A stretch of 57,393 bases of DNA from Acidimicrobiia bacterium (GTDB lineage: Bacteria > Acidobacteriota > Vicinamibacteria > Vicinamibacterales > CAVVIG01): NCBI GenBank assembly GCA_016871175.1, contig VFZL01000025.1:1-57393 (forward strand), read 5' to 3'. The notes under the pieces are model-generated. The model was not told where the DNA came from. It saw nothing but the letters and a program-made list of their open reading frames with translations, and did no database searches. A program made the position numbers and the translations under genes. Below are positions 50,389 through 57,393 of the stretch, one piece after another. How positions within the stretch are numbered: position 1 is the first letter of the stretch; every line of letters starts with the position of its first letter.

Positions 50389-50787
50389 TCAGCGCGTGTC
50401 GCGACAGTGCTGACGCACGAGCTCGAGCAGACGATCGAAGTCGAGCGGCTTCTTCAGGAATGCCGTGCCCCCCAGGTCCGCCGCCCGGGCCTGATCGAGC
50501 GCGGAGAGGACCACCATCGGGACGGACGCCAGCGCCGGATCCTCACGCTGCCTGCGACGGAACTCCCACCCGTCCATGACCGGCATCATCAGATCGAGCA
50601 GGATGAGGTCCGGTCGCCCTCCCCGGTGGAGATACTCGAGCGCATCGCGGCCGTTGGCCACGGCCTCCGCACAGTAGCCCTCCAGCGTCAGGAGTTGCGC
50701 CATCATCTCTCGCAGGTCCGCGTCGTCTTCGACGATGAGGATCGGACGGTGAGGCGTGGTGGACGTGGCGCGCACGTCTGAGGACAT
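50389..50787 (-). CDS. CheY-like response regulator
   Basis: The product has 132 residues. Receiver residues are complete: acidic pair in PILIVEDDADLREMM, phospho-Asp in ILLDLMMPVMDGWEF, Ser in VVLSALD and Lys in AFLKKPLDF. There is no output domain. Its stop is one base from the ATG of the TamB-like gene, so the two are probably co-transcribed, an unusual pairing. Confidence 0.9.
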   Translation of the reverse strand: MSSDVRATSTTPHRPILIVEDDADLREMMAQLLTLEGYCAEAVANGRDALEYLHRGGRPDLILLDLMMPVMDGWEFRRRQREDPALASVPMVVLSALDQARAADLGGTAFLKKPLDFDRLLELVRQHCRDTR

Positions 50788-50994
50788 GGTGTGCTTGGCG
50801 AAGCGACCGTCTCGACTTGCAACACCGGGTAGGCTGACACGCTCAGCGCCGTTCGTGACCCTGGGTGGAGCGATTGTAGGCTTTCGGGCCGATCATGCCA
50901 ACTCAACCAAAAGGGGCTCCGGCCCGAACCTCGGCGCGATCGTCCTTCGACAGGCCCGGGAGCACCCATCTCAGGGCCGATGGTGGGGCCGCGC

Positions 50995-51000
50995 TATAAT
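50995..51000 (+). promoter_or_regulatory. -10 element (TATAAT) for acylphosphatase-apt
   Basis: Perfect TATAAT 18 bases before ATG 51019, implying a leader of about 12 bases. No good -35 match is seen. Confidence 0.45.
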
Positions 51001-51018
51001 CGGTCCACTTCCCGACTC

Positions 51019-51290
51019 ATGCTTGTCGGCCGTCTTTACGTCGTGTCAGGCCGCGTTCAGCGGGTCGGTTTTCGCGCGTTCGTGCAGTCGGCGGCAGCGG
51101 CCGAAGGGCTCCATGGCTGGGTGCGTAACACCCACGACGGTCGCGTTGAAGTCGTCGCCGAAGGGGAGTCCGAAGCGCTCCGGCGCTTCGAGCATCGTCT
51201 GCGGCACGGGCCGCCGGCGGCGCGTGTGGATGACGTAGACGTGACCGAGACCGGCGTGGGCGGCCGCGCCACAGGCTTCGAGGTGCGAGA

Positions 51291-51294
<4 letters not shown>
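51019..51294 (+). CDS. acyP: Acylphosphatase
   Basis: The product has 91 residues. The acylphosphatase signature is intact: GRVQRVGFRAFVQSAAAAEG with the catalytic Arg, and GWVRNTHDGRVEVVAEGE with the catalytic Asn. It hydrolyses acyl phosphates such as carbamoyl or acetyl phosphate. The stop overlaps the apt start as GTGA. Confidence 0.93.
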
Positions 51295-51833
<539 letters not shown>

Positions 51834-51844
51834 GCTCGACCGCG

Positions 51845-52489
51845 ATGCGGCGGCCCATCGGAGGAGTTCTGTTCTCGCTGTCACCGCAGCCGACGCCCCT
51901 TCAACCCGCTCCGGCGCGGCGTCTCGGGCCTCTCATGGCTTACGCTGGTGTCCTCGTCTGGACCGTGGCGGCCTCGGTAGGCCTCCTCGGCCAGGCGGCG
52001 GGGGGGAAGCGCACGCCGGATATTCACTACGTACCGACTCCGAACCGCGTGGTCGACGCCATGCTGACGATCGCCGATGTGGGGCCCACGGACGTCGTCT
52101 ACGATCTTGGATCCGGGGACGGGCGGATTCCGATTGCCGCGGCCAGACGTGGTGCACGGGGCGTCGGGATCGAGGTCGAGCCCGCGTTGGTCGCACAGGC
52201 GCGCCGTAACGCGGTGAGGGCTGGCGTCGCCGATCGCGTCGAGTTCTTCGAGGGCGACATGTTCAAGAGCGATCCGTCACCCGCGACCGTCGTGACCTTG
52301 TATCTCCTGGGCTCGCTGAACCAACGGCTGAGGCCGAAGCTCCTTCGTGAGCTGAAACCCGGCACGCGCATCGTGTCTCATCGGTTCCCGATGGGCTCCT
52401 GGGAGCCGGAGCGATCGATCGAAGTCGGCCGTGCCGACGTCGTCCTGTGGCGGGTGCCCTCCTCGCCGGAGCCGGCGAACCCCAATTGA
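51845..52489 (+). CDS. Exported or membrane-bound SAM-dependent methyltransferase
   Basis: The product has 214 residues from 51845. An ATG at 51935 would give a cleaner N-terminal hydrophobic segment (VLVWTVAASVGLLG), so the true start is uncertain. The class I methyltransferase motif I is VVYDLGSGDGRIPIAAARRG, followed by the acidic GVGIEVEPALVAQARRNAV. The hydrophobic leader suggests the enzyme faces the periplasm or is membrane-tethered, which is odd given the cytosolic location of S-adenosylmethionine. The substrate is unknown; the neighbouring haem protein gene may be relevant. Confidence 0.8.
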   Translation: MRRPIGGVLFSLSPQPTPLQPAPARRLGPLMAYAGVLVWTVAASVGLLGQAAGGKRTPDIHYVPTPNRVVDAMLTIADVGPTDVVYDLGSGDGRIPIAAARRGARGVGIEVEPALVAQARRNAVRAGVADRVEFFEGDMFKSDPSPATVVTLYLLGSLNQRLRPKLLRELKPGTRIVSHRFPMGSWEPERSIEVGRADVVLWRVPSSPEPANPN

Positions 52490-52499
52490 AGGCATGCCT

Positions 52500-52988
52500 A
52501 TGCGATCCGCTGAGTGGCTCTTCGGTGTCAGCGCCGTCTTGTTCGTTTTCGGCATCGGCTTTGTCGTTGTCGGCGCACGGAGCGCCCGCCATCCAACGAC
52601 GGCGATGCGGCCGTCCGCCCCGGATCTGGTGCCCGTGGCCAGCATCAGACAGATCATGCAGGGCATCGTCACGCCCGGGGCGACGGCCATCTTCGAATCC
52701 GTCAGTACGACGATCACCCTCGAGGGCACGACCGAAAAGGCGCCCAGGACGAATGAGGAGTGGGCGGCCGTCGCCAACGGTGCCGCCGCGCTGGCCGAGG
52801 CGGGTAACCTGATGTTGATGGAGGGCCGCGCGCTCGACGGCGACTGGATCAAGATGTCCCAAGCGATGATCGATGCGGCGAAATTGACGCTGACCGCCGT
52901 CCAGGCACGGAACCCTCAGCAGGTGTTCGACGCGGGCGGCGAGGTGTACACCAGTTGCAATGGCTGCCACGCGCAATACATGCGCTGA
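52500..52988 (+). CDS. Membrane-anchored cytochrome-c-like protein (one CxxCH)
   Basis: The ATG at 52500 has GAAGG seven bases upstream. The 162 residues have an N-terminal TM helix (WLFGVSAVLFVFGIGFVVVG) and a four-helix-like body. A C-terminal haem site is in VYTSCNGCHAQYMR, placed as in cytochrome c' / c556. Only one haem motif is present, close to the end, as expected for that group. It probably carries electrons or binds gases in the periplasm. Confidence 0.83.
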   Translation: MRSAEWLFGVSAVLFVFGIGFVVVGARSARHPTTAMRPSAPDLVPVASIRQIMQGIVTPGATAIFESVSTTITLEGTTEKAPRTNEEWAAVANGAAALAEAGNLMLMEGRALDGDWIKMSQAMIDAAKLTLTAVQARNPQQVFDAGGEVYTSCNGCHAQYMR

Positions 52989-53025
52989 CCCTCGGCGCAT
53001 GCCATGTTTGGATAGGAGCGAGCCC

Positions 53026-53727
53026 TTGACCCAACGCAGCACACGGCGCTCGATGATCGTCGCGCTCGTGCTCTCGACCGGCGCTGCCGACGCGACGCTC
53101 GTGGCCCACGGCGTATCGGGGAAAGACGCCGTTTTTCTGCAGGGGATCGACGGCGCAGCCGTCGGTCCGTTCATGTATCTCGGGGCCAAGCACATGGTGA
53201 CCGGCTACGACCACCTGCTGTTTCTGTGCGGCGTGATCTTCTTTCTCTATCGCGCGAAGGACGTGCTGGTGTACGTCAGCCTGTTCACCCTCGGACACAG
53301 TGCCACCCTTCTGCTCGGCGTGCTGGGTGGTATCAAGGCGAACCCGTACCTCATTGATGCGGTGATCGGCTTTTCGGTGGTGTACAAGGCGTTCGAGAAC
53401 ATGGAGGGCCTCCATCGCTTCCTGCCGTATCAACCTGACAGTCGCCTGGTGGTTCTCGTCTTCGGGCTGTTCCACGGCTTCGGCCTCGCGACGAAGCTGC
53501 AGGAATTCCAGCTCTCGCCAAAGGGCCTGGTGGTGAACATCTTGAGTTTCAACCTCGGCGTCGAGATTGGCCAGGCGCTGGCACTCGGTGCGATTCTGAT
53601 CGTGTTCAGCTACTGGCGGACACGCCCAGGCTTCGTTCGACACGCCTTCGCGACCAACGGGTTCGTGATGGCATGTGGGTTCCTCCTGATCGGCTACCAG
53701 CTCTCCGGGTACGTCCTTCTCTCTTGA
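53026..53727 (+). CDS. HupE/UreJ-like membrane protein
   Basis: A TTG at 53026 with AGGAG seven bases upstream is the likeliest start, giving 233 residues. About six TM helices follow an N-terminal signal-like segment. Family landmarks are YLGAKHMVTGYDHLLFLCGV with the conserved His-Asp-His, and LFTLGHSATLLLGVLGGI and FGLFHGFGLATKLQEF, all rich in TM histidines. HupE and UreJ are nickel- or cobalt-handling permeases. Here there are no hydrogenase or urease genes nearby, so another metal or a secretory role is possible. Confidence 0.85.
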   Translation: MTQRSTRRSMIVALVLSTGAADATLVAHGVSGKDAVFLQGIDGAAVGPFMYLGAKHMVTGYDHLLFLCGVIFFLYRAKDVLVYVSLFTLGHSATLLLGVLGGIKANPYLIDAVIGFSVVYKAFENMEGLHRFLPYQPDSRLVVLVFGLFHGFGLATKLQEFQLSPKGLVVNILSFNLGVEIGQALALGAILIVFSYWRTRPGFVRHAFATNGFVMACGFLLIGYQLSGYVLLS

Positions 53728-53743
53728 GTCCTCGAGTCGGCTG

Positions 53744-54379
53744 ATGCTGTCCAATCCCCGTGTCTACACGCTTCCCGACACCCTGACCAACGCGAGGCAC
53801 CGCATCGCGCTCGCCAGTGGCATCGCCCTGCTCGTTGCCGGTTTGGTGTTGGTGTTCTTCGTGCTGCCGGCCGAGTTCGCTGTCGATCCGTTCGGCGTGG
53901 GCGCGCGCACCGGGCTGCTCGATCTGGGTGTGACTGGCCAGCACGTGGCTGCGCTCGACGCAGCCGCATCACAGGGAGGCGCAGCGGGCGAGACACCTAT
54001 CATCGCGCCGGACGAGAAGACCGTTCGGCATGAGTCGGTCACGTTCTCGCTCAGGCCGCGAGAAGGGATGGAGTACAAGTACCGCCTCGCGAAGGGTCAG
54101 GTGTTGCTCTTCACATGGACAGCATCGGTCCCGGTCAACTACGAGGCACACGCCGAGCCGGACGGAGCGCCACGGGGGTACGCCCAGACGTACGAGAAGG
54201 GGACCGCGCGCCAATCCGCATCGGGCACATTGACGGCACCCTTTTCAGGCATCCACGGGTGGTTCTGGGAGAACACGACGGATCAACCGGCGACTGTCAC
54301 TCTGGAGGCTTCAGGTTTCTACACGCTCTCCCACGAGTTCCGCGCCGAGGAGGCAGTCAAGACGAAGACGTTTCGCTAG
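53744..54379 (+). CDS. Single-TM anchored protein next to the HupE-like gene
   Basis: The product has 211 residues. One N-terminal TM segment (IALASGIALLVAGLVLVFFV) is followed by a soluble beta-rich domain with EYKYRLAKGQVLLFTWTASV and GTLTAPFSGIHGWFWENTT. This pairing of a HupE/UreJ-like gene with a small anchored partner recurs in other bacteria as far as I recall, but no activity is known to me. The gap to the previous gene is 16 bases, so the two are probably co-transcribed. Confidence 0.7.
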   Translation: MLSNPRVYTLPDTLTNARHRIALASGIALLVAGLVLVFFVLPAEFAVDPFGVGARTGLLDLGVTGQHVAALDAAASQGGAAGETPIIAPDEKTVRHESVTFSLRPREGMEYKYRLAKGQVLLFTWTASVPVNYEAHAEPDGAPRGYAQTYEKGTARQSASGTLTAPFSGIHGWFWENTTDQPATVTLEASGFYTLSHEFRAEEAVKTKTFR

Positions 54380-54756
54380 CCCGCAAATGTCGTAACCACC
54401 GGGGTCACTTCGACGGCTGCGTCGTCGGCCTGGACGAAGACCGGGCGAACACGACCTGTACCGGCCATGCGCGCATCGAGCCCCGCGTCGGCAATCAGGC
54501 CCCGCATCATCTAGTCGGCGAGTAGCTGCAAAGGGCCGCCGAAGCCTGGGTTATAGGGTCCGTCGAAGCACGACGCCAGTGAGATGGCGGTCTGAACAGG
54601 CTCAGGCGGGCGCGCGCACTGGAGAGCCTAGGAAGGTCGCGCCTGACTCGCTGACACCAAGGGACGCGGCTGTAAAACGGGGAGATGGGGTCCCTTGGTT
54701 TTGCAGCCGTTTGCTTTTCGACGCCACGCAGCTGCTGAGACTCAGCAGCATCCCGC
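54380..54756. other. 377-base intergenic region with interlocked inverted repeats
   Basis: No convincing gene. The only strong structure is the A-B-A'-B' inverted repeat set at 54656-54709, listed separately. Convergent neighbours make it a 3'-end region for both strands. Confidence 0.55.
54656..54709. repeat. Interlocked inverted repeats in A-B-A'-B' order (pseudoknot-type)
   Basis: A is ACCAAGGGAC (54656-54665), pairing perfectly with A' at 54690-54699. B is CGGCTGTAAAAC (54667-54678), pairing with B' GTTTTGCAGCCG (54698-54709) with one T-G position that is a wobble in RNA. The two stems cross in pseudoknot order, and A' and B' share two bases, so both stems cannot form in full at once. 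B-B' is followed by TTTGCTTTT, terminator-like on the + strand. Read as RNA, this is either a pseudoknot or a two-state switch. Confidence 0.75.
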
Positions 54757-57183
54757 CTAGCGAACCGTGATGGCGCGTGCTTCGTTCCCCTCCCTCGCGC
54801 CGTTCGCGCCCGTGTTGAGAAGGAGCAGCGCACCTGTCTCGCTGGTGCCGCTCGGGGCGCCAACCGCGATCGGCAGCGAGACCGACGTGCCCGCAGGCAC
54901 CGAGGTATCCGGGGCCCTGAAGCGCTCCGCCCCGAGCACGAAGATCATTGGCTCGACGGAATTCAGCGCTCGACCAGTGAAGTAGTTATCGTAGGTCGTG
55001 AGCCGCATGCCGATCCTTCGGCCAAGCGGAACGCCACCAAGCTGACTGCTGCACAGCGTCAGGACCCAGTCCGCGCTGTTGGTGGTGTGATTGGTGAAGA
55101 ACCGCGCCGTCCCACTGAGGCCGGGGAACGCTCCGACGGCGAAGATGTTTTGCCCGCTGGCCGCGAAGCCACCCGCTTCGACCGTGAAGCCGGTGTAGTC
55201 ATAGATCCCGTCGCCGGTGGTGTCGAAATCGACGTTAACTTCCACCGGGTAGTTGGCGTGGCTCACGCGCTGGTAGGCGTTGAGGCCCACTTGAATGGCC
55301 GTATCGCCGGGCCCACACACATTGGGGAACGACCGCACGCCGACGTAGCGCGGGTCGACCGCGATCAGCCCCTGGCCGGCGCCGCCCGACGCGGTCACGA
55401 GCGAGCTCGTGCCGATCAGGCTGAAGGCCTCAACGAACGCTGGGGCCGCACCATTGTTGGTCAACGTCGCCGCGGCGATCCCGCCTGCGGAGAGCACGTC
55501 CGACGGAGCCGTGACATCGCTCGCTCGTCGCGGCATGACATGCCATGGCAGGGCGAGGTCGTTGGCGGATCCATCGGCATCGAGCAGCACATAGCCGTCG
55601 TACTCTGCCGCCGTCAGCGCGTCCCCATTTCCCCCTTGGGGCCCCGAGTTGAGCGGCCACGAGGTGAGCCTTGTCGGGTCGATCGCCATGACGATCCTGA
55701 AGCTTCTGCTGGAGCGAGCCCCGACTGAGATCGACGTCGGCGCGTTCAACATGACCGCCCCCGTGGCGGCATCATTGGCGAAGCGGAACGTCGGCGTGAT
55801 GCTGTAGGTGATCGGCGCGTTGCCGTAGTTGCGAACAACAACGATGCGGCTCAGCGACGTCGGGTTCCTGAACGCGTCCACCATCCCGAAGGACAGCGCG
55901 CCACTCCGGCTGATCGACTCCCAGGCTGCTGCCTGTGCGCCAATCGCGCGGTCGATGCGTACTTCGCCACCACCAATGCGGGTGATCGGCGCGAGCTGTC
56001 CACCAAAGACCGCCGGGGAGTCGAAAATCTGGCGCTCGCCGGTGTTCATCAATCGGCTCTTCAACTCGAACGGCGACAATTGCCACCCGGTCGCGTCCAT
56101 GAGCAGCGCCGCGGCGCCGGCCACCATTGGCGCCGCGCCCGAGGTGCCACCGAACGGTTCGACTCCGGTACCGCTGCCGGCGACCGCTGAGAGGCTGGCG
56201 CCCGGCGCTCCGATTTCGGGCTTGATGACCTGACCGTACTGAGTCTGGTTCCCGTAGAACATCTGGCCGGCGGTTGGTCCGCGCGACGAGGTCGCGACGA
56301 CACTGCCGGTCAGATTCGGGGCGGAGCCGGCGTCGATGGTCGCCGGTTGGCCGGCGAGTGGTCTCAGTATGGCTCCAGCCGCCTGGGTGATCGAAAGTGC
56401 GGGCACGGTGGGAGTGCCGCCACCAAACCCGAACGTCGGAGGCACGTTGCCCGCCACATTGTTGGCGATGATCACGGCCGCCGCACCCGCAGCTGCGCCG
56501 TTGGAGGCTTTGACGCTCACAGCGCAAGTGCCCCGATCGACCAAGAGCACCCTGCCAGCGAGCGATCCAGTCGCGAAGGGGACGCAGCCAAGCGGGTTAC
56601 CGACCGATCCGCCGTAGACGAGCAGACCGCTGGTCACGCCAGAGGGTGCTGGTGCCCACGATGTACGGGCGGTTCGCGCTGTTGCCCGCCGATATCACGA
56701 CCATTGCGCCGATTGTCATCAGGTTGTCTACGGCGATCGACGAGTCGTCGTCATAGTTCTGGCCATAGGACAAACCCAACGACATGTTCACCACGTTCAT
56801 GTGGTCGCTCGTCTCGCCGTCCCCATTCGGGTCGGCTGCCCACTCGAGGCCCCGCAGGATGGCAGCGCCGCTGCACGCGGAGGAGACCGCAGAGCACACC
56901 TTCACCGCGTACAGGTTGGCCTAGGGAGCCACGCCCTGCTCACCCCCAATGATGTCGGCGACGTGGGTACCGTGACCCTCGAAGGCAATCGGGTCGGGGT
57001 CCTCCGCCAGTGGGCCATTGGGCCAGACCTCGCCAACAAAGTCGTAGCCCCCTTTCACGCGCGCGGTTAGGAACAGCCCGTCCAATGTCGTGTTGCGAGG
57101 ATCGGCGGGCGAGGTGCCATAGGCGGCGATGTAGGCCGGTATAGTGCCCAGACCGCCGACTGAAGCATGCGTGTAGTCGATGC
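54757..57183 (-). pseudogene. Truncated PA-domain subtilase interrupted by IS, amber codon and frame break
   Basis: The 5' (N-terminal) end is cut at 57183 by an insertion sequence, just before IDYTHASVGG. The catalytic His motif FEGHGTHVADIIGG follows. A TAG at 56921-56923 then breaks the frame where GVAPxANLYAVKVC is expected. The frame continues with VINMSLG-type sequence (VNMSLGLSYGQNYDDD) and SAGNS, then shifts near 56645. The other frame runs from about SGVTSGLLVYGG through a PA domain (LVDRGTCAVSVKASNG) and the catalytic Ser in GGTSGAAPMVAG to the stop at 54757. The protease would have been a large secreted S8 enzyme. The sequence normally between SAGNS and the PA domain looks shortened, so a deletion there is likely. 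Confidence 0.88.
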
Positions 57184-57393
57184 TGAAGCGTACCGGGTTC
57201 TCGCGAGACCTCATTTCTTGGGAGGATGGGGTCTATGGGACGTCCAAGTCGGTGTTCGCCGGAGGTGCGTGAGCGCGCGGTCCGGCTGGTGATGGAGCAG
57301 CGGCCGGCGCACCCGTCGGAGTGGGCGGCGCGGCAGGCGGTGGCGACGAAGCTGGGCATGACGGGCGAGACGCTACGGAAGTGGGTGCGCCAG
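57184..57393 (+). mobile_element. Left end of an IS3-family insertion sequence (runs off the window)
   Basis: The subtilase homology ends at 57183/57184. The next bases, TGAAGCGTACCGGGTTCTCG, begin with TG and resemble IS3-family terminal repeats, and an IS3-type OrfA begins about 50 bases in, the usual layout. The element sits in the subtilase codons just after the catalytic-Asp region. The right end and target duplication lie outside the window. The boundary could be off by a few bases. Confidence 0.75.
57235..57393 (+). CDS. IS3-family transposase OrfA (partial, N-terminal 53 codons)
   Basis: ATG 57235 with GGAGG nine bases upstream. It encodes MGRPSRCSPEVRERAVRLVM and then VATKLGMTGETLRKWVRQ, the helix-turn-helix of IS3-family OrfA proteins. 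The frame is open to the end of the window. OrfB with the DDE domain should follow beyond it, normally reached by a programmed -1 frameshift. Confidence 0.88.
   Translation, partial: MGRPSRCSPEVRERAVRLVMEQRPAHPSEWAARQAVATKLGMTGETLRKWVRQ

Noticed and set aside
48567-50579. A 670-codon + strand open frame opposite the TamB-like gene
   Set aside because: Antisense shadow caused by high third-position GC; no recognisable motifs, and the - strand frame has clear TamB features.

Overview
This 57.4 kb window is high-GC, gene-dense bacterial chromosome. It carries core housekeeping genes (gmk, rpoZ, coaBC, priA, der, hup, apt, surE, dinB, ettA, moaA) rather than plasmid or phage functions. The mix of a lipid-anchored TPR/SLH-like protein, a TamB-like protein, an MsbA-type exporter, PEGA and cyclophilin proteins, two site-2 proteases and a large subtilase with a PA domain points to a Gram-negative soil or sediment bacterium. 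My best guess is Acidobacteriota (Vicinamibacteria-like). That is a judgement from gene content and style, not a measured placement.

Layout. (1) 1-3095, + strand: TPR/SLH-like lipoprotein, CDP-alcohol phosphatidyltransferase and a double cyclophilin. (2) 3115-6829, - strand: a decayed membrane glycosyltransferase, a 74-residue unknown protein and dinB. (3) ettA at 7020-8693. (4) 8739-16622, - strand: an exopolysaccharide block made of UDP-glucuronate decarboxylase, a polyprenyl-phosphate sugar-1-phosphate transferase, four GT4 enzymes and one GT2 enzyme, mostly stitched by 4-base start/stop overlaps. (5) 16675-25446, + strand: galE-msbA, then yicC-gmk-rpoZ-coaBC-udg-priA. (6) 25467-28988: M50 protease, HU, Der and a MerR-type regulator. 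(7) 29066-35316: tRNA-Pro(GGG), a nonsense-broken PEGA/collagen-like protein, a degenerate NtrC-like regulator, a broken receiver, bacilliredoxin, moaA and a secreted repeat protein. (8) 35335-37497: MFS transporter, surE and tRNA-Pro(CGG). (9) 37826-45816: SnoaL-like protein, second M50 protease, a 51-residue YHS protein, a Cu+ P-type ATPase, a frameshifted hybrid histidine kinase, a PAS-CheB remnant, a receiver and a cupredoxin-like lipoprotein. (10) 45909-51833: TamB-like protein split by one amber codon, CheY-like receiver, acylphosphatase and apt. (11) 51845-54379: SAM methyltransferase, a haem-binding protein, a HupE/UreJ-like protein and a membrane-anchored partner. (12) 54757-57393: remnant of a subtilase whose 5' end is cut by an IS3-family element running off the window.

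How the parts work together. The glycan block plus galE and an ABC exporter looks like one surface-polysaccharide locus fed by UDP-xylose and UDP-galactose. The copper block (YHS protein, YHS-HMBD-HMBD P1B-ATPase, cupredoxin lipoprotein) sits beside a two-component cluster. Eleven ATGA/GTGA junctions show pervasive translational coupling and confirm that TGA is a true stop here.

The most striking feature is the number of broken genes. Six loci carry isolated in-frame stops or single-base frameshifts: GT39-like, PEGA/collagen, receiver, hybrid kinase, TamB and subtilase. Two more look biochemically degenerate: an NtrC-like protein without the Walker A lysine and without the GAFTGA threonine, and a CheB fragment without its catalytic Ser and His. 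This could be real gene decay, phase variation at a G7 tract, or consensus errors in a draft assembly. Re-sequencing would separate these. I found no CRISPR array, phage or obviously new defence system. The best candidates for something undescribed are an A-B-A'-B' interlocked inverted repeat at 54656-54709, a recurrent -10-next-to-start-codon architecture suggesting leaderless mRNAs, the degenerate regulator and the recurrent nonsense codons.
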